Shown: one piece after another, positions 22,061 to 34,802 of the stretch
Layout of the letters: each line of letters starts with the position of its first letter
Numbering within the stretch: position 1 is the stretch's first letter
Source: Dendrophyllia cribrosa
Taxonomy: Eukaryota; Cnidaria; Anthozoa; Scleractinia; Dendrophylliidae
NCBI GenBank assembly: GCA_024195265.1
Contig: JAJLRJ010000007.1
Coordinates: 4,517,558 to 4,581,557, forward strand
DNA: 64,000 bases
Direction of reading: 5' to 3'
Notes under the pieces: generated by a model
The model's database searches: none
Told to the model about the DNA's origin: nothing
What the model saw: only the letters and a program-made list of their open reading frames with translations
Position numbers and translations under genes: made by a program

Positions 22061-25000
22061 GACTACTTACAATACAGTACAGCTAATTACATACTACACA
22101 ATACTAATATGACTACATACAATACAGTACAGCTAATTACATACTACACAATACTAATATGACTACATACAATACAGTACAGCTAATTACATACTACACA
22201 ATACTAATATGACTACATACAATACAGTACAGCTAATTACATACTACACAATACTAATATGACTACTTACAATACAGTACAGCTAATTACATACTACACA
22301 ATACTAATATGACTACATACAATACAGTACAGCTAATTACATACTACACAATACTAATATGACTACATACAATACAGTACAGCTAATTACATACTACACA
22401 ATACTAATATGACTACATACAATACAGTACAGCTAATTACATACTACACAATACTAATATGACTACATACAATACAGTACAGCTAATTACATACTACACA
22501 ATACTAATATGACTACATACAATACAGTACAGCTAATTACATACTACACAATACTAATATGACTACATACAATACAGTACAGCTAATTACATACTACACA
22601 ATACTAATATGACTACTTACAATACAGTACAGCTAATTACATACTACACAATACTAATATGACTACATACAATACAGTACAGCTAATTACATACTACACA
22701 ATACTAATATGACTACATACAATACAGTACAGCTAATTACATACTACACAATACTAATATGACTACATACAATACAGTACAGCTAATTACATACTACACA
22801 ATACTAATATGACTACATACAATACAGTACAGCTAATTACATACTACACAATACTAATATGACTACATACAATACAGTACAGCTAATTACATACTACACA
22901 ATACTAATATGACTACATACAATACAGTACAGCTAATTACATACTACACAATACTAATATGACTACATACAATACAGTACAGCTAATTACATACTACACA
23001 ATACTAATATGACTACATACAATACAGTACAGCTAATTACATACTACACAATACTAATATGACTACATACAATACAGTACAGCTAATTACATACTACACA
23101 ATACTAATATGACTACATACAATACAGTACAGCTAATTACATACTACACAATACTAATATGACTACATACAATACAGTACAGCTAATTACATACTACACA
23201 ATACTAATATGACTACATACAATACAGTACAGCTAATTACATACTACACAATACTAATATGACTACATACAATACAGTACAGCTAATTACATACTACACA
23301 ATACTAATATGACTACATACAATACAGTACAGCTAATTACATACTACACAATACTAATATGACTACATACAATACAGTACAGCTAATTACATACTACACA
23401 ATACTAATATGACTACATACAATACAGTACAGCTAATTACATACTACACAATACTAATATGACTACATACAATACAGTACAGCTAATTACATACTACACA
23501 ATACTAATATGACTACATACAATACAGTACAGCTAATTACATACTACACAATACTAATATGACTACATACAATACAGTACAGCTAATTACATACTACACA
23601 ATACTAATATGACTACATACAATACAGTACAGCTAATTACATACTACACAATACTAATATGACTACATACAATACAGTACAGCTAATTACATACTACACA
23701 ATACTAATATGACTACATACAATACAGTACAGCTAATTACATACTACACAATACTAATATGACTACATACAATACAGTACAGCTAATTACATACTACACA
23801 ATACTAATATGACTACATACAATACAGTACAGCTAATTACATACTACACAATACTAATATGACTACATACAATACAGTACAGCTAATTACATACTACACA
23901 ATACTAATATGACTACATACAATACAGTACAGCTAATTACATACTACACAATACTAATATGACTACATACAATACAGTACAGCTAATTACATACTACACA
24001 ATACTAATATGACTACATACAATACAGTACAGCTAATTACATACTACACAATACTAATATGACTACATACAATACAGTACAGCTAATTACATACTACACA
24101 ATACTAATATGACTACATACAATACAGTACAGCTAATTACATACTACACAATACTAATATGACTACATACAATACAGTACAGCTAATTACATACTACACA
24201 ATACTAATATGACTACATACAATACAGTACAGCTAATTACATACTACACAATACTAATATGACTACATACAATACAGTACAGCTAATTACATACTACACA
24301 ATACTAATATGACTACATACAATACAGTACAGCTAATTACATACTACACAATACTAATATGACTACATACAATACAGTACAGCTAATTACATACTACACA
24401 ATACTAATATGACTACATACAATACAGTACAGCTAATTACATACTACACAATACTAATATGACTACATACAATACAGTACAGCTAATTACATACTACACA
24501 ATACTAATATGACTACATACAATACAGTACAGCTAATTACATACTACACAATACTAATATGACTACATACAATACAGTACAGCTAATTACATACTACACA
24601 ATACTAATATGACTACATACAATACAGTACAGCTAATTACATACTACACAATACTAATATGACTACATACAATACAGTACAGCTAATTACATACTACACA
24701 ATACTAATATGACTACATACAATACAGTACAGCTAATTACATACTACACAATACTAATATGACTACATACAATACAGTACAGCTAATTACATACTACACA
24801 ATACTAATATGACTACATACAATACAGTACAGCTAATTACATACTACACAATACTAATATGACTACATACAATACAGTACAGCTAATTACATACTACACA
24901 ATACTAATATGACTACATACAATACAGTACAGCTAATTACATACTACACAATACTAATATGACTACATACAATACAGTACAGCTAATTACATACTACACA

Positions 25001-27945
25001 ATACTAATATGACTACATACAATACAGTACAGCTAATTACATACTACACAATACTAATATGACTACATACAATACAGTACAGCTAATTACATACTACACA
25101 ATACTAATATGACTACATACAATACAGTACAGCTAATTACATACTACACAATACTAATATGACTACATACAATACAGTACAGCTAATTACATACTACACA
25201 ATACTAATATGACTACATACAATACAGTACAGCTAATTACATACTACACAATACTAATATGACTACATACAATACAGTACAGCTAATTACATACTACACA
25301 ATACTAATATGACTACATACAATACAGTACAGCTAATTACATACTACACAATACTAATATGACTACATACAATACAGTACAGCTAATTACATACTACACA
25401 ATACTAATATGACTACATACAATACAGTACAGCTAATTACATACTACACAATACTAATATGACTACATACAATACAGTACAGCTAATTACATACTACACA
25501 ATACTAATATGACTACATACAATACAGTACAGCTAATTACATACTACACAATACTAATATGACTACATACAATACAGTACAGCTAATTACATACTACACA
25601 ATACTAATATGACTACATACAATACAGTACAGCTAATTACATACTACACAATACTAATATGACTACATACAATACAGTACAGCTAATTACATACTACACA
25701 ATACTAATATGACTACATACAATACAGTACAGCTAATTACATACTACACAATACTAATATGACTACATACAATACAGTACAGCTAATTACATACTACACA
25801 ATACTAATATGACTACATACAATACAGTACAGCTAATTACATACTACACAATACTAATATGACTACATACAATACAGTACAGCTAATTACATACTACACA
25901 ATACTAATATGACTACATACAATACAGTACAGCTAATTACATACTACACAATACTAATATGACTACATACAATACAGTACAGCTAATTACATACTACACA
26001 ATACTAATATGACTACATACAATACAGTACAGCTAATTACATACTACACAATACTAATATGACTACATACAATACAGTACAGCTAATTACATACTACACA
26101 ATACTAATATGACTACATACAATACAGTACAGCTAATTACATACTACACAATACTAATATGACTACATACAATACAGTACAGCTAATTACATACTACACA
26201 ATACTAATATGACTACATACAATACAGTACAGCTAATTACATACTACACAATACTAATATGACTACATACAATACAGTACAGCTAATTACATACTACACA
26301 ATACTAATATGACTACATACAATACAGTACAGCTAATTACATACTACACAATACTAATATGACTACATACAATACAGTACAGCTAATTACATACTACACA
26401 ATACTAATATGACTACATACAATACAGTACAGCTAATTACATACTACACAATACTAATATGACTACATACAATACAGTACAGCTAATTACATACTACACA
26501 ATACTAATATGACTACATACAATACAGTACAGCTAATTACATACTACACAATACTAATATGACTACATACAATACAGTACAGCTAATTACATACTACACA
26601 ATACTAATATGACTACATACAATACAGTACAGCTAATTACATACTACACAATACTAATATGACTACATACAATACAGTACAGCTAATTACATACTACACA
26701 ATACTAATATGACTACATACAATACAGTACAGCTAATTACATACTACACAATACTAATATGACTACATACAATACAGTACAGCTAATTACATACTACACA
26801 ATACTAATATGACTACATACAATACAGTACAGCTAATTACATACTACACAATACTAATATGACTACATACAATACAGTACAGCTAATTACATACTACACA
26901 ATACTAATATGACTACATACAATACAGTACAGCTAATTACATACTACACAATACTAATATGACTACATACAATACAGTACAGCTAATTACATACTACACA
27001 ATACTAATATGACTACATACAATACAGTACAGCTAATTACATACTACACAATACTAATATGACTACATACAATACAGTACAGCTAATTACATACTACACA
27101 ATACTAATATGACTACATACAATACAGTACAGCTAATTACATACTACACAATACTAATATGACTACATACAATACAGTACAGCTAATTACATACTACACA
27201 ATACTAATATGACTACATACAATACAGTACAGCTAATTACATACTACACAATACTAATATGACTACATACAATACAGTACAGCTAATTACATACTACACA
27301 ATACTAATATGACTACATACAATACAGTACAGCTAATTACATACTACACAATACTAATATGACTACATACAATACAGTACAGCTAATTACATACTACACA
27401 ATACTAATATGACTACATACAATACAGTACAGCTAATTACATACTACACAATACTAATATGACTACATACAATACAGTACAGCTAATTACATACTACACA
27501 ATACTAATATGACTACATACAATACAGTACAGCTAATTACATACTACACAATACTAATATGACTACATACAATACAGTACAGCTAATTACATACTACACA
27601 ATACTAATATGACTACATACAATACAGTACAGCTAATTACATACTACACAATACTAATATGACTACATACAATACAGTACAGCTAATTACATACTACACA
27701 ATACTAATATGACTACATACAATACAGTACAGCTAATTACATACTACACAATACTAATATGACTACATACAATACAGTACAGCTAATTACATACTACACA
27801 ATACTAATATGACTACATACAATACAGTACAGCTAATTACATACTACACAATACTAATATGACTACATACAATACAGTACAGCTAATTACATACTACACA
27901 ATACTAATATGACTACATACAATACAGTACAGCTAATTACATACT
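22061..27945. repeat. 50-bp minisatellite, about 117.7 copies, nearly perfect
   Basis: Unit GACTACATACAATACAGTAC followed by AGCTAATTACATACTACACA and ATACTAATAT. Complete units start every 50 bases from 22061 to 27861, and a 35-base partial unit starts at 27911. The only differences noticed are three units reading GACTACTTAC (22061, 22261, 22611). The right flank (27946-28060) holds degenerate relatives such as CTACTTACAATACTA, the likely seed. The array lies between the LINE coding end and its poly-A. Confidence 0.95.
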
Positions 27946-28131
27946 CAAGATACTTACACTATTTACAATAACAATCACGACAGATACTTACAATACTAAA
28001 GCTACTTACACTATTTACAATACTAATAAAACTACTTACAATACTAACCCAGTTACTTGCTATTAGTTTCGATACTTAAAATAAAATAAAGATTACATCC
28101 ACACCATTTCAAACTCATTACTAGGATCTAT

Positions 28132-28599
28132 TTACACGGGTGCAAAGCCCATGCACGGAGCCCACTTTTTATTGAATTTATCCATGCTATTAGTTTTAAC
28201 ACATATAAACTTTTCTGTTTCATACTTAGTTTTAACCTTTAGTTTAAAGGCAGTTATGCTAGGAAGTGTCTGATTTCTTCTGCAATCCCATATATACAAT
28301 TTAGCATTCAGTGACAGATAGTTTAGTAAAGGGCACTTTGCGTATATTATTCCAATTATAACGTCTTGCAGGGTGAGATGGAAGAATTCTCTTGTCAAAA
28401 AGTAGAAATAGTATTCAAAATCTTTCCAAAAGCGTTGTACGTGGCGACAATCAAAAAGAACGTGGTGGAGGGTTTCCAGTTCCGATTTACAGAATGAACA
28501 TTTATCATCTAAGATGTATCCTATCTTACACAACTTTGTATTGGTAAATAATATTGAATTCAGGACTTTGTATTGAAATGCTTTTAAGTATGGTTCAAA
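28132..28599 (-). pseudogene. LINE ORF2, C-terminal zinc-finger part
   Basis: Reads from 28599 through PYLKAFQYKVLNSILF into a zinc-finger-like CSFCKSELETLHHVLFDC (pattern C-x2-C ... HH ... C), ending at a stop at 28132. This part is the direct continuation of the frame that ends at 30872 on the far side of the foldback element. The Phe-Glu codons (TTTGAA) are the duplicated target. The zinc-finger module is typical of L1/Tx1-type ORF2 proteins, where it assists target-primed reverse transcription. Confidence 0.8.
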
Positions 28600-30871
28600 T
28601 ACGGAAGCCGATAAGGGCCAATCCTAAAATAATTTTCAAATCTCGAAAAAAGTTTCAAATCTAAGTAATTTATTCAAATCCTTGTCCACTATTCTTTTCC
28701 AATCCGAAAATATTTTTCCAAATCCGAAAATGTTTTTCCAAATCCGAAAATGTTTTGCAAATCCGAAAATAATTTTCCAAATCCGAAAATCGTTTTCAAT
28801 TCCCGAAGAGATTTTGAAATCCGAAAATGTTTTCCAAATCTGAAAATAATTTTCCAAATCCGAAAATCGTTTACAAATCCCAAAAAGTTTATCCAATCCA
28901 AAAATCGTTTTCAAATCCGAAAATGTTTTTCAAATCTAAAAATAATTTTCCAAATCCGAAAATCGTTTACAAATCCCAAAAAGTTTATCCAATCCGAAAA
29001 TCATTTTCAAATCCGAAAATATTCTCCAAATCCGAAAATGTTTAACAGCCGGAAAACGTTTTCAAATCGGTCAGTATAAAGCATGAACTGCGGACTGCGG
29101 ACTACTGACTGCGGACTACGGACTGGGTATAAAACATGGACTAGGGCATAAAACGTGGACTGAGAATCATGGAATCGGTATAAAACGCAGACTGGGTGTA
29201 AAATAACGAGGACCGAAGCTGTGAACATAAAATAATGATTTACCTCTGTCGATAAATACGTAGATTTTTAATACGTAGGGGTCGCAGGGTATCTTCTTTA
29301 CAGCGGTTCATAAATAAAGGCCAAATTTCACAAAATGCTGGTAGACAATTAACTCTGATAAAATGCGCAGCAACACGTTTCTGGCTATTACTGATAATGG
29401 CAACGATATGAAATATTTTCAAATTTGCGAGGCAGTACATTTTGCTGTTCTGTAGTCCAAGGGACCCGTTTCTCGAAAGTCCCGAGAACTTTTCGGGCCC
29501 GGAACTGCAATTTAAAATCAGAATCTATAGAATGGTGAAGTATTGTTTAACCCTCAAACCAGCCCGACTTGTTTTGTCAACTTATAATGTTTTATTGCCT
29601 AGCTTTCAAAACCAACAAAATTTTAATCTTTAATGTAAACATTGGCTTTCAGGGCCCGATAACTTTTCGCAAATTTGAAAAATAGTTCATATCGTTGCCA
29701 TTATCAGTAATATCCAGAAAAGTGTTGCTACGGATTAAATCAGAGTTAATTGTCTACCAGCATTTTGTGAAATATAGACCTTTATTTATGAACCGCTGTA
29801 AAGCAGATACCCTGCGAGCAGAGCCTGTAAAGTTTGAACTGGGCTCTGCTCGTAGGGTATAAAGCAGATTAAAAATGAGAAAAATTGCGAGAATTAAGAT
29901 AATATTTCTGCTTTACTTTATTTGAATTTTTTTTTCAAATATCAAAAGAGAAAACGTTTGTAAAGTAACATGCCGTGACCCCCACGTATTATAAATCACG
30001 TATTTATCGACAGAGGTAAATCAATATTTTATGTTCACAGCTTCGGTACTCGTTACTTTACACCCAGTCCGCGTTTTATACCGAGTCCATGATTCTCAGT
30101 CCGCGTTTTATACCCAGTCCGTAGTCCGCAGTCCGCAGTCCGCAGTCCGCAGTCCGTAGTCCGTAGTCCGTAGTCCGTAGTCCGCAGTCCGCAGTCCGCA
30201 GTCCGTAGTCCGCAGTCCGTAGTCCGCAGTCCATGTTTTATACTGACCGATTTAAAAACGTTTTCCGGTTGGAAAACATTTTCGGATTTGGAGAATATTT
30301 TCGGATTTGAAAAAGTTTTAGGGATTTAAAAATGATTTTCGGATTGGATAAACTTTTTGGGATTTGTAAACGATTTTCGGATTTGGAAAATTATTTTCAG
30401 ATTTGAAAAACATTTTCGGATTTGAAAACGATTTTCGGATTTGGAAAATTATTTTCAGATTTGGAAAACATTTTCGGATTTCAAAAACTCTTCGGGATTT
30501 GAAAACGATTTTCGGATTTGGAAAATTATTTTCGGATTTGCAAAACATTTTCGGATTTGGAAAAATATATTCGGATTTGGAAAACATTTTCGGATTTCAA
30601 AAACTCTTCGGGATTTGAAAACGATTTTCGGATTTGGAAAATTATTTTCGGATTTGCAAAACATTTTCGGATTTGGAAAAATATATTCGGATTTGGAAAA
30701 CATTTTCGGATTTCAAAAACTCTTCGGGATTTGAAAACGATTTTCGGATTTGGAAAATTATTTTCGGATTGGAAAAGAATAGTGGACAAGGATTTGAACA
30801 AATTATTTAGATTTGAAACTTTTTTCGAGATTTGAAAATTATTTTAGGATTGGCCCTTATCGGCTTCCGTA
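28600..30871. mobile_element. 2.27-kb foldback element with satellite-like arms, 6-bp duplication TTCAAA
   Basis: The ends TACGGAAGCCGATAAGGGCC and their exact inverse are flanked by TTCAAA (28594-28599 and 30872-30877). Arms of about 0.8 kb (left) and 1.2 kb (right) are built from many copies of TTTTCGGATTTGGAAAA-type units in opposite orientation, with a 116-bp higher-order period in the right arm (30463, 30579, 30695). A run of about sixteen 7-bp CAGTCCG/TAGTCCG units lies at 30120-30232. The inner arms extend to about 29425 and 29665 around a small central insert. It has no transposase. Long repetitive open frames here are artefacts of the units. Confidence 0.9.
29455..29665. repeat. Degenerate GGGCCCGTTTCTCGAAAG MITE at the foldback centre
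   Basis: Carries CCCGTTTCTCGAAAGTCCCG and TTTTCGGGCCCGGAA, as in the intact element at 54128-54367, but its right end is rearranged. It sits where the two foldback arms meet, so it probably entered the palindrome centre. Confidence 0.5.
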
Positions 30872-32837
30872 TTCAAAGGACACCTTATGAAGCAACCAAA
30901 AAACACTTTTCCAGTCGTCTTCTGATAAATTAAAAGTTTGTCTCAAATGTTGAAAATAATTTGGGAACTGGGCTTTTGTCCTTTTGATTAATGTATAGTA
31001 ATCCTTAGATTTCTTTTTTAACACGTCAAAGTCATTGTTATCTATCGTCAAAGATAGTGAAATTTCCGAAGGGGCACTGGCCCCATTGTTTGTTTTTAAG
31101 TGTGGTGGTACAGAATGACGAAGTCCTGCCCAAATTAAAAAATTAATTTTACTGATTTTACTCGAAATAATCTTAAGCGAGGTTGAAGTATCTGTGTCAA
31201 ATAAAAGATCCTTTACATAAATAATGCCGTTTTCAAAAAAATTCCGATAAAAGATAGGCCTGTTGTTTATACGTATTTCTTTGTTGTTCCACACTACCAG
31301 TTGCCATTCTTTTCCAGTGTCAAAACCGTCACGGAATTCTGACCACCACTGAAGGAGCTCGGAATAAAATTGGGAAGGAATAGCGAGATCTTTGATATCA
31401 TAATTGCAATAAAATAAAAAAAGCCCTCCGAAACGCTCCAATGTCACGCGTAAATAGTTTTTCCAAGGACCCTCATTGTTCCCAAAGATTCTTTTCAGCC
31501 AGGCTAGCCGTAATGATTTGATCATACTTTCAAGGTCAATCATTTTTAATCCACCGTTCTCATATTCATTTATCGTGGACAGTCTTGTTACTTTATCCGT
31601 TCCTTTCCATAAAAATTTAAATAATAATCGGTTTAACTCTTGAACGATTTCCTTAGGGGCAGGCAGAAGTGACAGAATATAAACAAATTTAGGAATAAGT
31701 AATGACTTGATAATTGTCGCTTTGCCATAAACAGAAAGACCTCTGGAAGACCAGATATTTATAAGTTTTTTAACACTATCTAACCTCTCGATGAAATTTT
31801 TCTCGTGTAGCAATTTAATATCATACGAATAATAAACTCCGAGGGCTCTGATAGGTTCGTCAGGCCACTTAATACCGAAGGGTTTTGACTTGTTACTTCT
31901 GGAAGATCCTACCCACATACCCTCAGTTTTGGATGTATTGATCCTGAGTCCTGACAATTTTCTGAAAACATCTAAAAGTTTGAAAAGAACGCGTGCCGAT
32001 TCTGTGTCTGACAAAACTGCTGTTGTATCGTCAGCGTATTCAGAGAAGCTTTGTTTCTTCTTTGCCAATTGCAATGCCTTTTATCGCTATATTTTGTCGA
32101 ATTGCTATAGCAAGAGTTTCAACTACAACCACGAATAGATATGGAGAGAGGGGATCACCCTGTCTTACTCCTCGTTCCAGAGCAAAATAGTCTGTTGTAA
32201 GACCATTATTAATAACACAGCTTTGTATATTTTTATACAGTGTCTTAACCCATCGGATAAAATCAGGACCAAACCGAAATGCCTCCAAACAGCTAACAAG
32301 ATAATTCCACTCTACGCCATCAAATGCTTTATGAAAGTCTATAAAAATCATAAGACCTGGGATGTTTTCTTTAAGAGTAAAATCCATTAAATCGAAGATC
32401 GAACGTACAGTTTCACCTATATAGCGATCTTTAATGAAGCCACTTTGGTTGTGATGGATAATATTTGGAAGAACATTTTTTATCCTGGTCGCTAAGACCT
32501 TAGACATAATTTTTGCATCTACGTTAACAAGGGAGATTGGTCTCCAATTTTCTAAAAACGAACGATCCTTACCTTTTTTTTCGATAAGAGTAATTACTGC
32601 TTGTTTCTGGGAACACGACATTTCGCCTTTTTCAAAACACTCATTCGCACAATGAATGAAAGGTTCGCTAATAAGTGGCCAAAATGTATTATAGAATTCA
32701 ACTGGAATTCCGTCATTTCCCGGGGATTTGTTACGTTGAAAACTTTCCAGAACCTTAGCACATTCTTCTGGAGTTATTTTGCCCTCACACGATAACGTTT
32801 GTTGTTCTGTAAGTGTAGGAATGTTTAAATTGTTCAA
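30872..32837 (-). pseudogene. LINE ORF2 reverse-transcriptase region (two frames)
   Basis: From 32837 the frame reads KSPGNDGIPVEFY, then a NWRPISLVNVDAKIMSKVLA block, NQSGFIKDRYI, the motif-A core FIDFHKAFDGV with its catalytic aspartate, and GVRQGDPLSPYLF. Near 32050 a frameshift moves to the next frame, which carries the catalytic motif YADDTT and the thumb/connection region (NRLLFKFLWKG, GGLKMIDLESMIKSLRLAWL). The frame is broken at 30872 by the foldback element after KVSFE. The family performs target-primed reverse transcription of its own RNA; this copy cannot, because of the breaks. The clade assignment (L1/Tx1-like) rests on motif style, not on a tree. Confidence 0.85.
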
Positions 32838-34156
32838 GAAAATTCCGTCGCTTGCGTGTTATCTGCATTCTTATTCTTGCTTGTGTATAATTCTTGGTAA
32901 AAACGTTTTTGTTCGGAGAGTATATTAAAGGGATCTGTGACGATCGCACCACTAGTTTTCAATTTTCGCACATGTTTTTTAACATGGTTTCTTTTCTCCA
33001 AATTAAGAAAATATTTTGTACTCTTTTCACCATGTTCCCACCAACGCGCGCGTGCGCGAATAATAATACCTTGAAGTTTTTCTTCATAAAGAAGTTCTAA
33101 TTTTTCTTTAGCCGAATTGAGAACGTTTGCATTGTTGTCATTAGGGTCGGAATCAAATATTTTCTTTGCTTTATCAAATTCCTTTTGAAGTTTCATCTCT
33201 TTTTCTTTTCTTTCCATTGCTTTTCGTTTTGAATGCTGAATTGCGTGAACTCGGATATTATACTTAGTCCAATCCCAGATACTTCTATTGTCTGTCAATT
33301 CATTACGACCTTCTCTCAGCCACATAGGTATTTTAGCTGTTACTTCTCTAACATAGTCTTCATCTTCCAAAAGCGAGCAGTTCATTTTCCAATGGCCAGG
33401 ACCTTTGATATTTTTATCACTGATACAGAACTCTATAGAAATGGCTGCATGGTCAGTTTTTATGGCTGGAGTAATATCCGTCGTTGTAACTAAATCTTGT
33501 AAGTTATTTGAAATAAGCCAGTAGTCTAAGCGGCACAGAATCATTGGCGAGTTTTGACTCCACGTAAAGCTTTTTGTGGTGGGATTTTTCACTCTCCAAA
33601 TATCAATCAAGTCAAGATCATCACATAAACAATCAATGGTTGATATGACCGATTTCCTCGGTAAAAGTATGCCTCCTTTCTTGTCTAGCACCGGATTAAT
33701 TGGGCAATTAAAGTCCCCTCCAAGAATTATATTTTCTTCCTCGTCCAAATTCTCCTTTTGTAGAATAGTTTGTAAATTATTTAAGAAATCAATAATATAT
33801 GTACCCTTATTTGGTGCATAAATATTGATCAATACATACATTTTATCTTTAATCTCCGCCTTCAGGATAACATAGCGTCCTAACGGGTCTAAGATTTTTG
33901 AATGGATAACACAGTCAACACCCTTCCTAAAAAGAATGGCAACTCCGCGTGAATTTGGACTACCGTGTGACATAATTATCTCACCTCCCCATTCATTTTT
34001 CCACTGTCTTTCGGTATCTTTTTTTGAATGAGTTTCCTGCAAAAATATGAAATCTGCCTTTTGTTTTCGACACCAAGTATAAATCATTCTCCTTTTTCGA
34101 AAGTTGTTAATGCCCCTCACATTCAAGGAGACCAATTTACATGTATCCAATATCAT
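32834..34156 (-). pseudogene. LINE ORF2 apurinic/apyrimidinic-type endonuclease domain
   Basis: The 440-codon frame starts MILDTCKLVSLNVRG. Exonuclease-endonuclease-phosphatase motifs are in order: LNVRG (Asn12), FLQETH (Glu41), INIYAPN, GGDFNCP (Asp148, Asn150), FTWSQ, LDYWLIS (Asp211) and TDHAAI (Asp235, His236). All expected catalytic residues are present. The tail is a basic, coiled region (KRKAMERKEKEM) leading to RWWEHGEKSTKYFLNLEKR, a segment just before the reverse transcriptase. A frameshift at about 32840 separates it from the reverse-transcriptase frame. The domain nicks target DNA in this family. Confidence 0.85.
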
Positions 34157-34745
34157 CTAAATCCCAGTAGACCTCAAATAACCGAGATTGCAGAAGTTTT
34201 ATCAGAAAGGTGGACAAAAGTAAACAATACATCTCTACAAATTGGGCCGTGATTTGGGCTTTGCTCCTGAAATCGAAGACAAAAGAGATATAAATAACAT
34301 TACACGTACTAGTTTGAAAGTATAACAAGTCAAAGTTAGTAAATAGTAGCTTAATTAGATAACAATGGGCCAAAAAACCTTTAAACACCTTAAAAGACGG
34401 AAAACGAATACTAATCCACAGTAAAAACACTAAACAAAAAAGTGGGAGATACATAATTGAAACCCTTACCTTGTGCTCCAAAACGAAATATAATCGATCC
34501 TTCATCCAGAAAAAAAAAAAAAATAATAAAATACCCTCCGTAACTTCCAACTTATCACTCAGCCCTCAGCTCCTTCACCGTAATTTATGAATACAGCGTT
34601 CAAAATGGAAGGAAAAGTGACAATGGACTGGTAAATTCAGAAACTTTACTACCCTCAAAATTATATGTAGATGTCGAAAAATAAAGAAGCATGGCTCAGT
34701 ACTAATAGAAATATTATAACTTAACATATTTCCCGTCAATATATA
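34157..34745 (-). other. LINE sequence upstream of ORF2, no ORF1 recognised
   Basis: AT-rich, with a 13-base A run at about 34510. Phe-rich open frames here are low-complexity. The probable LINE 5' boundary is set by the TTGAGCACTTT match at 34746. Confidence 0.45.
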
Positions 34746-34802
34746 TTGAGCACTTTCCATTACTACAAAGATGTAATTTGTTTTCAGAGAAACAAATGAC
34801 AA

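Larger units (their letters stand above)
22006..34745 (-). mobile_element. L1/Tx1-like LINE, minus strand, with expanded 3' satellite and nested foldback
   Basis: On the minus strand the order is: 5' end near 34745; ORF2 (endonuclease then reverse transcriptase then C-terminal zinc finger, 34156 to 28132); an AT-rich 3' region with degenerate TACTTACAATACT repeats; the 50-bp array; and a 19-base poly-A (T at 22006-22024). TTGAGCACTTT occurs at both margins (21998-22008 and 34746-34756), partly merging with the poly-A, and is a probable target duplication. No ORF1 was recognised, so the copy is 5'-truncated. Without the array and nested element it would be about 4.6 kb. Two frameshifts and the insertion make it defective. 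Confidence 0.7.

Noticed and set aside
22061..27945. Regular repeats resembling a CRISPR array
   Set aside because: The unit is contiguous and tandem, without unique spacers, and the setting is a eukaryotic LINE.
28636..30835. Long overlapping open frames rich in FKSENNFPNPK or FGFGKIFSDL
   Set aside because: They appear on both strands from the same tandem units; repetition, not selection, keeps them open.
34137..34550. 137-codon minus-strand frame with poly-Phe
   Set aside because: It starts in an A run and lies in LINE 5' sequence; no ORF1 motif is present.
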